From: Candidatus Nanopelagicaceae bacterium
GTDB lineage: Bacteria > Actinomycetota > Actinomycetes > Nanopelagicales > Nanopelagicaceae
Direction: 5' to 3'
Length of the DNA stretch: 64,000 nt
Assembly: GCA_009694285.1 (NCBI GenBank)
Contig: SHVK01000004.1
Coordinates: 1-64,000 of the forward strand
Positions 1 to 8,738 of this stretch are shown here, piece after piece. Each line of letters starts with the position of its first letter. Within the stretch, counting starts at the first letter, position 1. Position numbers and translations under genes: made by a program. The notes beneath the pieces were generated by a model that was not told where the DNA came from, did no database searches, and worked only from the letters and a program-made list of their open reading frames with translations.

Positions 1-309
1 TTTGGTTCTTGATATCCGACCTTTGCCGGACAACACCCCGAACTAGCCGCCAATTTTCATGGCAATTTGGTGGGGGGAAGGCTCTACCATCCCAAACTAT
101 GCCCCTTAGCGGTCAAATCTAAATGGCCTTTTTTCTCTGTGAGTTTCCCTAAAATTAACCTGTGGAAAAGTGTTTCCGCAGGTCAACGTCTTTTGGCTCA
201 ATATATGAGAGATAGCCGACATTCCTGACCTCCCCTAATTTTCGATATCACGTAACTGCCAATAGGGGGCTACATTGGAGATAACTTCCTTGAAGGAGGG
301 CTGATTAAT
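1..309. other. Left-edge non-coding region upstream of the hibernation factor gene
   Basis: No gene is recognised here. Two plus-strand frames are open from the left edge: one stops at 43-45 after 14 codons and another at 120-122 after 39 codons. Either could be the tail of a gene starting outside the window, but neither peptide resembles a family I know. From about 125 to 290 all that can be said is that it is AT-rich and must contain the promoter of the following gene; no convincing -35/-10 pair stands out. A strong ribosome binding site (GAAGGAGG) lies at 292-299. Confidence 0.5.
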
Positions 310-660
310 TTGGAAATTATTTTTCATCTTCGAAAAGCCACGATCGCGGCAGATTTTAAGAAGATAGCTACTGAAAAAATTAACTCTTTGCAGCGGCTAC
401 ATGTAAAAGTCGATCGAATTGAAGTTGAAGTAATTCATGAAGGAAATCCAAGCCAAGGCAAACGCTCGCACACCGTCATCATCACTTCGCATGGCTCCGG
501 TCCATTACTCCGTGCCGAAGCTGCAGCCTTCAATGACCTAGCCGCTTTTGATGAGGCGATCCGCAAGGTCGAATTACAGATACGCAAAAGGCATGAGCGA
601 TCAGCCGAGCACAACCACCAGAGCCTGAAGGCGATCCCGGCTGACCCGGATCTGATCTAG
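310..660 (+). CDS. hpf: Short-form ribosome hibernation promoting factor (HPF/RaiA, S30AE domain)
   Basis: The 116-residue product matches the S30AE (HPF/RaiA) fold. It has an N-terminal beta strand (MEIIFHLRKATI), a helix, three further strands (DRIEVEVIHEG, HTVIITSHG, LLRAEAAAF) and a C-terminal helix ending in basic residues (IRKVELQIRKRHERS). In this family the domain binds the 30S decoding centre in starved cells and silences ribosomes. The TTG start is chosen because GAAGGAGG lies about 10 bases upstream. Most actinobacterial homologues are long forms of over 200 residues with a C-terminal dimerisation domain. This one ends about 20 residues after the S30AE domain, so it is a short form. 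The usual neighbour secA is not found downstream; the next gene is convergent and unrelated. Confidence 0.85.
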   Translation: MEIIFHLRKATIAADFKKIATEKINSLQRLHVKVDRIEVEVIHEGNPSQGKRSHTVIITSHGSGPLLRAEAAAFNDLAAFDEAIRKVELQIRKRHERSAEHNHQSLKAIPADPDLI

Positions 661-739
661 ACCAACCGAGCTCGACCCACCGCCGGATCAAGCGTTAACT
701 TCTTAATTAATCTTTATGGTCATTAACCTAGGGCACCTA

Positions 740-2746
740 TTACTTAATCTGACCGCTCTTGAATCCCTTTGTTATATTTCTATTCATTTCTTTTTGAAGT
801 TTTATAAATGCGTCAAGAGAAGACTTTTTCTCCTGAGCCTCTGATTGTGTTTTTTCACGTGCGTTTTGAGCCGCTTCCCTTGATTTTTGCTGTGCTGCTT
901 GAATCGATGCTTGAGCCGCTGCTTTGGCCGCTGCTGCGTCCGCTGCTGCTTTCGCTGCTGCTGCGTCCGCTGCTGCTTTCGCCGCTGCTTGAACTGCTGC
1001 TTCGGGAGCCCTTTCCTCTTTATCTTCTTTAGCTATTTTGGCTGCTGTTTCTTCACCTAAATTCTTTATGGTTTTTTCTTGAAGTTCCTTTACCTCTTCT
1101 TGTGCTGCTACTCGATCTGCTTCAGCGGAAGCAGCTGCAGCTTGTTTTGCCGCAACCACTAAATTGGCTTGTGCAGTTTTCGCTGTGGCTGTTACTGCTG
1201 CCGTTGCGGCAACATTTGCTTCCTTAACAGCGGTAGCAGCGGTCCTCGTCGCTGCAGCCGCCTCAGTAGCGGCCTTACTAGCCTCAGTAGCTTTGTTTGC
1301 CTCATCTTTTGCAGCCGAAACTGCCGCGGCAGCTTTCTCATTGTATGCAGCCCTTGCCGCAGCTTCATCTCTTTCATCTCGTCTTTTCTCTGCTGGATTG
1401 AAAAAACCAGCGACTGCCTTGGCGTATTGTCCCAACTCTTTTACCGCTGCATCAAATACACGTTTAGTATCTGACGCCAATTTGTCGGCGGCATCTGACA
1501 CCGCTTGTGCTGCTTTACTCGCTTCATCTGCCACTTTTTTAGCAGCGTCTTCTGCGCCTTTAAAAATCTCTGCTACAACTTTTGCTGCTTCTTTTTCTAC
1601 TTGGTTTACAACTGCTTTTGCCTCTGCTACTACAGCAGCGGTCTGATTAACCACAGCCGCAGTCACATCTTTCGCGGCATTCATTGCAACGTTTGTAGCC
1701 TCATCCAACTCCTGCATAGCTTGGTCATATGCTTCCTCCGCCAGATCTACTGCTGCTTCGTATACAACTCTGGCTTCTTCCGCGGCTGCTTCTGCGACTG
1801 CTTCGGCTTCTTCTTCCAGTGCTCGTAACTCTGCTTCAGCTTTTTCTTCAAATGCTCGTAACTCTGCTTCAGCTTTTGCTTCAAGTGCTTGTAGTTCAGC
1901 GTCAGTTTGAGTAGTGATATCTGAAATTTCACCAGATGCGTCTGTAAATGTTGAAGCAGCATCGTTTGCAAGGTCCGTTGTACCGTCAGCCACCGTATTT
2001 GAAAGTTCTACTGTGCCATCTGCAACTGTTCCTGCAGTGTCTACAGCTGCATTTTGTAATGGTTTTGTATCCACTGACATGCTGACATTAATATCAACAC
2101 CAGCGAGTAATTTAAGTTCAACATCTCCACCGAGTGTTACGACACCATCGTCCATAGTTGCTTCGCCGCCACCGCCAACACCAGCTTGTATGCCAATTGA
2201 AACCCCTGCACCAGCTTCGGCGCCATTCCCAGATTCATCATAAACTCCAGTTGTATTACTAACACCTACGCCAACACCAGCACTTGCTCCACCAGATGCC
2301 ACGACACCATCGCTACCAATTTGTGCATTCGCATGTGCTTCGGCACCAGCAGAAGCTTCGACTGTTGTTGTATTAGAAACTGTCACATTGCCCACTTCTG
2401 CAGTAGTAGTAGTTTCTGCAGTTGCACTCACTCCAGCTTCAGCACTGGCACCAACAAATACATTGCCATCTTTGACCCCTGCACCAGCACTTGCACCAAC
2501 ATGTGCTTCGGCTCCAACAGATGCTTCTTGTGTAAGAGTTACGTCACCGACAGTTGTACTAGCTGATGCACCAACTCCGGCACCAACTCCGGCTCCGGCA
2601 AATGCACTTGCGGATGTGTCAGTAACTTCCGTACCGGCCCCGGCATGAGCCTCTGCTTCATACTCTGCCTCTAGTTCTACTCCTGCTACTTCAGTTCCGA
2701 CGCTATCGCTTTCGGCAACGCTAACTTCTACAGAATTTTCTGACAT
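740..2746 (-). CDS. Alanine-rich two-part repeat protein: Gly/Ala/Val beta-like half and long coiled-coil half
   Basis: This is a 668-residue protein of unknown function. The start is the ATG at 2744-2746, which has GGAG 8 bases upstream; the open frame runs 47 codons further but without a binding site. Residues about 20-250 are rich in Gly, Ala, Val and Thr, with degenerate repeats of the type GAEAHAxAxxG followed by short VxVxN/T strands, suggesting a beta-repeat domain. From about 270 to the end the sequence is almost all helix-forming. It has 11-residue repeats (AELRALEEEAE, AELRAFEEKAE), then Ala/Lys/Asp arrays such as AAADAAAAKAAADAAAAKAA, typical of a long coiled coil or LEA-like helix. 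There is no signal peptide or membrane segment. The extreme C-terminus is basic (MNRNITKGFKSGQIK). The gene is convergent with hpf and follows a secreted-protein gene on the same strand. A structural or stress role is possible but not shown. The overlapping plus-strand open frames are products of its GCT/GCA codon repetition. Confidence 0.75.
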   Translation of the reverse strand: MSENSVEVSVAESDSVGTEVAGVELEAEYEAEAHAGAGTEVTDTSASAFAGAGVGAGVGASASTTVGDVTLTQEASVGAEAHVGASAGAGVKDGNVFVGASAEAGVSATAETTTTAEVGNVTVSNTTTVEASAGAEAHANAQIGSDGVVASGGASAGVGVGVSNTTGVYDESGNGAEAGAGVSIGIQAGVGGGGEATMDDGVVTLGGDVELKLLAGVDINVSMSVDTKPLQNAAVDTAGTVADGTVELSNTVADGTTDLANDAASTFTDASGEISDITTQTDAELQALEAKAEAELRAFEEKAEAELRALEEEAEAVAEAAAEEARVVYEAAVDLAEEAYDQAMQELDEATNVAMNAAKDVTAAVVNQTAAVVAEAKAVVNQVEKEAAKVVAEIFKGAEDAAKKVADEASKAAQAVSDAADKLASDTKRVFDAAVKELGQYAKAVAGFFNPAEKRRDERDEAAARAAYNEKAAAAVSAAKDEANKATEASKAATEAAAATRTAATAVKEANVAATAAVTATAKTAQANLVVAAKQAAAASAEADRVAAQEEVKELQEKTIKNLGEETAAKIAKEDKEERAPEAAVQAAAKAAADAAAAKAAADAAAAKAAAQASIQAAQQKSREAAQNAREKTQSEAQEKKSSLDAFIKLQKEMNRNITKGFKSGQIK

Positions 2747-2919
2747 TAGACCATCTCCGTCTAATAAGTAGCACCCGGCTTTGCGGGGTAATGATGTATG
2801 AGAGTTTGTCACCACCTGCGAAGATGTCAATAGACGGCTAGAAAAGCATGGGGATACCCGAATGCCCAAATCGCCTTTTACGCTCAATTGCCTAAATCTT
2901 GTAACAGAGTAAAAATCGT

Positions 2920-4629
2920 CTACCTAGCGCGATAACCAACCGGGCATTTGGGGGCGGTGCCAGAGAGTTTCCGGGTTAATTTACCTTTAGTACAGGTAAT
3001 TGTTTTTACAATTTTTTTCACAACTTTTTTGGCAACTGCCTCTTTAACTGGTTCCGCAACAGTTGTAGTCGTCACTACCGGTTCAACAATTTTTTCTTGA
3101 GTTAGTTTTACTCGAATAGTTGGTTGCGAGTATTGAAAACCATTAGCAGATAGTTTGATAAACCCATTATTCTCATTTAGAAAACTTGTTTCAACCGTTG
3201 TTTTTTCGGAGGTGCTTATAACTGAGATTGATGCTTTGAGTGGGGCTTTAGAAAAACCATACATACATCGAGCTACCTGTGAATTCATAACTAAGTCATA
3301 ACTTCCAAGCAAATTTTCTCCTGTGGAAGTTAAATGCGGCGCAGCAACTTTGTACTCTAAAGATTGCGATTCAGTATTAAAAACTGGCGGTCCTGATGAA
3401 TACATAGATGCATTTGTGGTGACTAATCCAGCAATTCCACTCTCAAGTTTTGTGCATCTCTCTACATCGCCCTTAGCGTCACCATCAATGGTCGAGATGG
3501 CCCAGGCAGATGGCATTGCAGCAGCACGATCACCGAGCAGCGGTAACCAACTTTTCAACTCTGCCAAAGTGTCATCGGTAAAGACTGAATTTGTGTCATT
3601 CAATACTGAGGTTTGGCTCAAATCTCCATTTATAGGTCCGAAATAACCAGAGCCATATCTTGGAGGTTTGGAATATCGAAGTTTTAAATCTTCTGGCAAT
3701 GAAGCAGTATCAACCCAGCCAAAAACCGTTGGAACTTTTATCGGGTTAGCAATAATAGAAAAATTCATCAATCCATCTTTAATCTCACTGGTGATCTCAG
3801 GAGTACTAAACCTTCCATGCCACCAGCCTGTTAATTGATTTTTAAATTTAGCATTAAAACCAAAAGCGACACCTTCGGGAAAAGTTTGAATAGTGAGGCA
3901 TTTTGTTGCAGTGGCAAATTGACATGCAGGATCGATGCTATCTCCATTAATCATGTTGTAAGAAGTATAAGTGGGAGTATCTATTGAAATTTTGCTGGGA
4001 GAAAATTTTCCTGAAGTTATTAAGACCGGGAAAATGCCCGCTCTAGTTCGCCCAATCACGAGAACTGAGCCATTTCCGCTACCTTGCATTTCAACTTTTA
4101 ACATGTATTTATCGCCGCCAGCATGAGGGGCTTCAGGAATTGAGAAAATTAATGGTGGTCCACCTGTAGGTAATCCCTTAGTAGCATCACCAGCAAAATC
4201 ATAAATCAATGAACTTTCAATTGGTCCTTCATAATTTACTTTCAACTCTTTGCCCGCGGCGTTTCGAGCCGACATTCCAGTTACGCATTCACTCGTAATT
4301 TTTTCACTGCAAAGTTGCAAATTCGCACTCATCTGTTGAACTACTGTTTTTGCACAAAGTGGATCTGTAAAAGATTTGCAGGCGATAACACTTTCCACCT
4401 TATCTTTGCTGCCATCTAGCGAGATTAAATAAGAAGAAAATCGCAATAGTTCTAAAGATTGCTGAATTAAAATTCCATATTGACCAGGTTTTGAAGCTGC
4501 GGTGCGCTTCCACTGTTCATCAATTGGCTTAGCCACTTCGCCTAATGCGGGGGATTGCAATGAAATTAGCAGGCTGGCCGTAAGTACGGTGATGGCTACT
4601 TTTTTCAGGCTCACCACTGGGTACCTCAT
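2920..4629 (-). CDS. Secreted protein of unknown function with Cys-containing basic C-terminal tail
   Basis: The product has about 569 residues. An N-terminal signal peptide (basic VSLKK, hydrophobic VAITVLTASLLISL, cleavage near PALG/E) indicates export. The mature part has scattered cysteines (for example VIACKSFTDPLC and SEKITSECV) that could form disulfides outside the cell. It has no domain I recognise. The last 60 residues form a low-complexity Val/Lys linker (EAVAKKVVKKIVKTI) followed by TCTKGKLTRKLSGTAPKCPVGYRAR, split here as a pair of cysteines in a basic tail. I recall similar tails of the form TCxKGK...PKCPxGYK at the ends of exported proteins in small aquatic actinobacteria; this is from memory, not a search. 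The ATG at 4627-4629 is preferred to the GTG one codon earlier. The gene is 173 bases upstream of the Ala-rich gene on the same strand. Confidence 0.7.
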   Translation of the reverse strand: MRYPVVSLKKVAITVLTASLLISLQSPALGEVAKPIDEQWKRTAASKPGQYGILIQQSLELLRFSSYLISLDGSKDKVESVIACKSFTDPLCAKTVVQQMSANLQLCSEKITSECVTGMSARNAAGKELKVNYEGPIESSLIYDFAGDATKGLPTGGPPLIFSIPEAPHAGGDKYMLKVEMQGSGNGSVLVIGRTRAGIFPVLITSGKFSPSKISIDTPTYTSYNMINGDSIDPACQFATATKCLTIQTFPEGVAFGFNAKFKNQLTGWWHGRFSTPEITSEIKDGLMNFSIIANPIKVPTVFGWVDTASLPEDLKLRYSKPPRYGSGYFGPINGDLSQTSVLNDTNSVFTDDTLAELKSWLPLLGDRAAAMPSAWAISTIDGDAKGDVERCTKLESGIAGLVTTNASMYSSGPPVFNTESQSLEYKVAAPHLTSTGENLLGSYDLVMNSQVARCMYGFSKAPLKASISVISTSEKTTVETSFLNENNGFIKLSANGFQYSQPTIRVKLTQEKIVEPVVTTTTVAEPVKEAVAKKVVKKIVKTITCTKGKLTRKLSGTAPKCPVGYRAR

Positions 4630-4632
4630 CAC

Positions 4633-4863
4633 TGCAGCAGAATGGCTACGTAGTTCATAAGGATACTTGAATTATGCCGTTGGGCTGATGGCAAATGGAA
4701 CATTTGAACTTAAGTAAGTAGAACTAGGAATCTCAGATCTCCTCAAATCCGCAGTTTAAGTAACCCAATGTGTGTAAAAAAGGTTGATTTATGATTTCGC
4801 ATTGCGAGGCACCAAACCTGCGTTTACCCTTAGGTATTATTGATTGACCATTAAGGAGTCCGG
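4633..4863. other. Divergent intergenic region between the secreted-protein gene and the psiE-like gene
   Basis: This 231-base AT-rich spacer must hold two divergent promoters. A CATAAT hexamer on the minus strand near 4670 could be a -10 box for the secreted-protein gene, and TATTAT at 4835-4840 one for the psiE-like gene, but neither has a good -35 at proper spacing. AAGGAG at 4853-4858 is the binding site of the GTG start at 4864. Nothing else is seen. Confidence 0.4.
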
Positions 4864-5346
4864 GTGAAGTACAAATCAGTCAAAGGTTTACTTACAAATG
4901 ATGAGTCACTCATCCCTGCTACTTTTATCGATAAACTTGAAGATATTTTGCATGGTTTTCTTGGGATAATCTTATTTGTGATTTCAGTCTTGGCTGCGGG
5001 TTACAGTTTACAACGCCTAATTGAAACTCGGCCATTTTTTCCAGTCGGAATGATTCAAGGAATTAATGACATTCTTTTTGTGGTAATTATTCTAGAGCTG
5101 ATGCGAACTGTAATCGTGAGATTTACTGATGGAATTTTCCAACTGGATAACTTCTTAATTATTGGCGTAATTGCAGCAGTCCGACATATCCTCACGGTCG
5201 GAGCATCTCTTACCATGGAAAAAGAGAAGACAACCGAGTTTTTTAATCGTGCACTGATTGAAATGGGCGTCAATACTGGCATCGTCTTAACGCTCGTCTT
5301 TGCACTATTTTTATCTCGCGCGGCACGTGCATCTCGGTCAAAATGA
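4864..5346 (+). CDS. PsiE-like (phosphate-starvation-inducible E family) membrane protein
   Basis: The 160-residue protein has four hydrophobic segments: about 31-53 (FLGIILFVISVLAAGYSL), 68-86 (INDILFVVIILELMRTVIV), 95-115 (NFLIIGVIAAVRHILTVGAS) and 136-152 (NTGIVLTLVFALFLSRA). The ELMRT motif between segments 2 and 3 and the overall layout fit the PsiE family. The molecular role of that family is not well established; in E. coli psiE responds to phosphate limitation and to cAMP-CRP. The GTG start is supported by AAGGAG just upstream. It stands alone, about 67 bases before the GH116 gene on the same strand, so co-transcription is possible. Confidence 0.7.
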   Translation: MKYKSVKGLLTNDESLIPATFIDKLEDILHGFLGIILFVISVLAAGYSLQRLIETRPFFPVGMIQGINDILFVVIILELMRTVIVRFTDGIFQLDNFLIIGVIAAVRHILTVGASLTMEKEKTTEFFNRALIEMGVNTGIVLTLVFALFLSRAARASRSK

Positions 5347-5413
5347 AGAATTAACTAAGAATTCGGATACGAGCAATGGGTGCAGAATCTTCATCATGTC
5401 ATAGGTGCTAAAC

Positions 5414-7936
5414 ATGCAAAATAAAAATAATTCTTTATGGCCTGTATTGAAATCCTATAAAGGCGATGATCTTAGAAAAATATCAATGCCGGTTGGCGGT
5501 ATCGGAACTGGAAATATTGGACTTAGCGGAAACGGAGGTTTAGTTAATTGGGAAATAATGAATCGGCCTTCTTTTAAAAAAAGTCCCGATGTAAATTCCT
5601 TCCTAATTAGAGTCGAGCAAAAAAATCAGCAGATATTTACTAAGGTGTTGGAGGGCCCACTCGATACCTCTCAATATGAAGGACCCTTTGGGGCTGAAGT
5701 TCGGAATCACGGAATGCCTCGCTTTCGTGGGGCAACATTTATGGGTGCATACCCATTTGGACAAGTTGAATTAGAAGACATAAATTGCCCGATCCAAGTC
5801 ACAATTCAATCCTTCAATCCACTTATACCCTCGGACTCAGATGCAAGTAGTTTTCCAGTGATGGTTCTTCGTTATGTGGTCAAAAATTCTTCAAATGAAG
5901 AGGCGACTGTCTCAATAGCAAGTAATATCTCAAATTTTATTCGGCCCTTAAATAATCAAGACCTTTCATTTGTTAATCACAATGAATACATCGAAAATAG
6001 TGACTTTTCTGCGATCCGGTATTCATCAAAAATGCAAAATTTAAATGATGAAAACTATGGAAATTTTTCCATAGCACTTTTGAAACCTGAGCATTGTACA
6101 TATCGAACTTCTTGGGCAGATTTAACATGGCGTGATTCACTATTGGATATGTGGGACGATTTTATAGATGATGGGAATTTTGATCTACGAAAATCAGTTA
6201 GTGTCGAACCAGCCGGCTCATTATGTGATAAACGAATCATTAAACCAGGTGATGTTGAAGAATTTACTTTTTTAATTTCATGGCATTTTCCAAACCGAAG
6301 AGGGTGGTCGATAGAAGGTGAAGATGGTACTAGTCCTCCCGGTACCAATATTGGGAAGTATTCAGACTTAATAATTGGAAATTATTACACAACACAATTT
6401 AGCGATTCCGTCGATGTTCTCAAAAAATTTATTCCTAGGTTGGAAGATCTAGAGAATCGATCAAGAAGATTTGTTGAAGAAATTCTTAACACAAATTTCC
6501 CTGAACCGCTCCTTGATTCTGCTCTTAGTAATCTATCTACTTTAAAAACGCAAACAATCTTTCAATCTAGTGACGGTAAATACTTTGGTTGGGAAGGAAT
6601 TGGTTATAACGCTGGATCTTGTTTTGGTAATTGCTCGCATGTGTGGAACTATGAACAAACAACTGCTTTTTTGTTTAGCAATATTGCCAAAGATTTTCGT
6701 GAAACCGAATTCTTATATGCAACAAATGGAGATGGTTTTATGTCTTTTAGAGTCACCTTCCCTTTGGATGGGTTACAAGACTGGCCAATCGCTGCAGCTG
6801 ATGGGCAGATGGGTTGCATCGTTAAGCTCTATCGTGAATGGAGTTTGAGCGGAAATACTGAATGGCTTCGCTCGTTATGGCCCGCAGCGCGAAAAGCTTT
6901 GGAATTTGCCTGGATTCCAGGTGGGTGGGATGCGGATCAAGATGGTGTGATGGAGGGCGTTCAACACAACACCATGGACGTGGAGTATTACGGACCAAAC
7001 CCACAGATGGGTTTCTGGTACTTGGCGGCGCTCAGGGCAGCTGAAGAGATAGCAATCGAATTATCTGAAGATGAATTCGCAGCTAAATGCAGAAGATTAT
7101 TTGAAAATGGGAGCAGGTGGATAGATAAGAACCTATTCAATGGCTCCTACTACGAACATAAAATATATCCATTACAAGAAGGCCAAACTATTGCTCGCGG
7201 ACTACGCCATGGAATTGTAGGTGCGCAAAATACTTCTGACCCCGAATTACAACTTGGTTCAGGATGCTTGGTTGATCAACTCATTGGTCAATTCCTAGCA
7301 GATATAACAGATTTGGGATCACTTGCTAATACGGAAAATATCAGGACAACTGCGCGAAGTATTTTGGAATTCAACGAAAAGAAAGATTTATTTGACCACT
7401 TCAACCATATGCGTAGTTATGCCTTAGGAGATGAAAAAGGTTTACTAATGGCGACCTATCCGCTGGGCAACCGGCCTAAGCGTCCCTTTCCTTACTTTAC
7501 AGAAATGATGACAGCCTATGAATATACAGCGGCGGGAAATCTAATCTACAGCGGAGAATTCGCTAAAGGTGTTCAGGTAATTTCAAATGTAAGAGAGAGG
7601 TTTGCCGGCAAAACTAGAAATCCTTTTGATGAGGCCGAATGTGGTCGGCACTATTCCCGAGCGATGATAGCTTGGGGACTCTTTTTGGCCTGGACTGGAC
7701 AAAAATTTAATGCAAAAAAGAAAACACTTTCCTTTAGAAAAGAGTTAGAAAATTCCGCTCTACCTTGGTACACAGGAGCGGCTTGGGGCACAGTAACTTT
7801 GGATAACCAACAATTAGTAGTGCAGATATTTGAGGGTGCTGCCGACATTGAAACGGTAAATTTTAAAGGAATTAAGTATAAGAAAAGTAGCGAAAACTTA
7901 AGTAAAGATTCTCAAACTTATTATTATTCAAAATAG
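5414..7936 (+). CDS. GH116 family glycoside hydrolase (GBA2-like beta-glucosidase/beta-xylosidase)
   Basis: The protein has about 840 residues. The N-terminal half is a beta-sandwich domain (GGIGTGNIGLSGNGG at the start is typical), and the C-terminal half is an (alpha/alpha)6 catalytic barrel. The barrel shows the family signatures CSHVWNYEQTTAFLF, carrying the likely nucleophile Glu (residue 414), and HNTMDVEYYGPNPQMG, carrying the likely acid/base Asp (residue 522). These residue roles are inferred from characterised GH116 enzymes such as SSO1353 and GBA2. No signal peptide is present, so it should act in the cytoplasm on imported glycosides. ATG 5414 is preferred over the in-frame GTG 5405 because AGG at 5403-5405 is at proper spacing. 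It is convergent with a GntR-type regulator 7 bases away and lies just upstream of a sugar importer, which fits uptake followed by hydrolysis. The substrate cannot be read from sequence. Confidence 0.88.
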   Translation: MQNKNNSLWPVLKSYKGDDLRKISMPVGGIGTGNIGLSGNGGLVNWEIMNRPSFKKSPDVNSFLIRVEQKNQQIFTKVLEGPLDTSQYEGPFGAEVRNHGMPRFRGATFMGAYPFGQVELEDINCPIQVTIQSFNPLIPSDSDASSFPVMVLRYVVKNSSNEEATVSIASNISNFIRPLNNQDLSFVNHNEYIENSDFSAIRYSSKMQNLNDENYGNFSIALLKPEHCTYRTSWADLTWRDSLLDMWDDFIDDGNFDLRKSVSVEPAGSLCDKRIIKPGDVEEFTFLISWHFPNRRGWSIEGEDGTSPPGTNIGKYSDLIIGNYYTTQFSDSVDVLKKFIPRLEDLENRSRRFVEEILNTNFPEPLLDSALSNLSTLKTQTIFQSSDGKYFGWEGIGYNAGSCFGNCSHVWNYEQTTAFLFSNIAKDFRETEFLYATNGDGFMSFRVTFPLDGLQDWPIAAADGQMGCIVKLYREWSLSGNTEWLRSLWPAARKALEFAWIPGGWDADQDGVMEGVQHNTMDVEYYGPNPQMGFWYLAALRAAEEIAIELSEDEFAAKCRRLFENGSRWIDKNLFNGSYYEHKIYPLQEGQTIARGLRHGIVGAQNTSDPELQLGSGCLVDQLIGQFLADITDLGSLANTENIRTTARSILEFNEKKDLFDHFNHMRSYALGDEKGLLMATYPLGNRPKRPFPYFTEMMTAYEYTAAGNLIYSGEFAKGVQVISNVRERFAGKTRNPFDEAECGRHYSRAMIAWGLFLAWTGQKFNAKKKTLSFRKELENSALPWYTGAAWGTVTLDNQQLVVQIFEGAADIETVNFKGIKYKKSSENLSKDSQTYYYSK

Positions 7937-7943
7937 CAAAGCA

Positions 7944-8738
7944 TTAATTTTTAGGGTTCGAAAATGCGGGTCCTAAAATCGAGGCGATGTCCAAGACATT
8001 CAATTCAATTAACTCTGCCATAGCAATTCGTGATTTGCTGACCTGTCGATCGCAGACCGCTTTCGCAACTTTTTCATGCTCCGCAATTCTTCTTCCATGT
8101 CCTATTCCCACGGTTACTTCCACACTTAGCCTCAGCACTGATTCAATTGCGACCCCAATCTGAACAAATATGTCGTTGTGGGTAGATTGGATAATTGCCC
8201 TGTGAAATTGCAGGTCTGCTTCAATAAAAGCAAATTCATCATCTTTCGCGTAATTTAATTCTCTAGCAAGTGCGGCAATAAGTTGGAGCTCGGGGTCGCT
8301 GGCTCGTTCAGCAGCGAGCGCACAAGCTGCTGGCTCAATAATGGATCGCAGGTCCGTTAAATCTCGTAAAAATTTTGGATCAAAATTTTGCCCAATTCTC
8401 CAAAACAGGATTTCTGGATCTAGAAGTTGCCACATGGAACTCGGCAGTACCTGTGTTCCCCGTTTAGGCCGGGTTTCAACCAGCCCTTTGGCCGCCAGCA
8501 CCCGAAGGGCCTCTCGAATAACACCTCGCCCAACGTCAAGTTTTTCAACAAACTCTTCCTCGAAGGGCAGGATCTCCCCGACGGCATATTTGCCATTAAC
8601 GATGTCGCGGCCAATGAGGGCTACCACCGCAGCATGGTGTAGCCGAGTGGGGGTAAGGGAAGTTTCAGTGCCCACTTGGGCTCCATTTCCAGTGATTCGT
8701 GACAAGGCATCGCGACCATAAAACATCGGTGGGCCCAA
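7944..8738 (-). CDS. GntR/FadR-subfamily transcriptional regulator
   Basis: The protein has up to 264 residues. A winged helix-turn-helix spans roughly residues 35-105, with the GntR signature LPFEEEFVEKLDVGRGVIREALRV (written in full only here as a pattern; key part GRGVIREALRVLAAKGLV). A C-terminal FCD ligand-binding domain follows, with DLRSIIEPAACALAA, the metal-site type motif FHRAIIQSTHN and the AEHEKV helix. FadR-type regulators of this kind usually sense small acids or sugar acids and repress nearby genes. The start is uncertain: TTG at 8738 or ATG at 8726, neither with a clear binding site. It is divergent from the importer gene at 8990 and convergent with the GH116 gene, so it is the obvious local regulator of both. 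Confidence 0.87.
   Translation of the reverse strand: MGPPMFYGRDALSRITGNGAQVGTETSLTPTRLHHAAVVALIGRDIVNGKYAVGEILPFEEEFVEKLDVGRGVIREALRVLAAKGLVETRPKRGTQVLPSSMWQLLDPEILFWRIGQNFDPKFLRDLTDLRSIIEPAACALAAERASDPELQLIAALARELNYAKDDEFAFIEADLQFHRAIIQSTHNDIFVQIGVAIESVLRLSVEVTVGIGHGRRIAEHEKVAKAVCDRQVSKSRIAMAELIELNVLDIASILGPAFSNPKN

Noticed and set aside
1-122. C-terminal end of ComF or another gene from outside the window
   Set aside because: Open frames of 14 and 39 codons reach the edge, but the peptides match nothing I know.
808-2648. Several plus-strand open frames of 60-160 codons opposite the Ala-rich gene
   Set aside because: They mirror its GCT/GCA codon repetition, encode Leu/Ala or Cys/Phe runs, lack binding sites and resemble no family.
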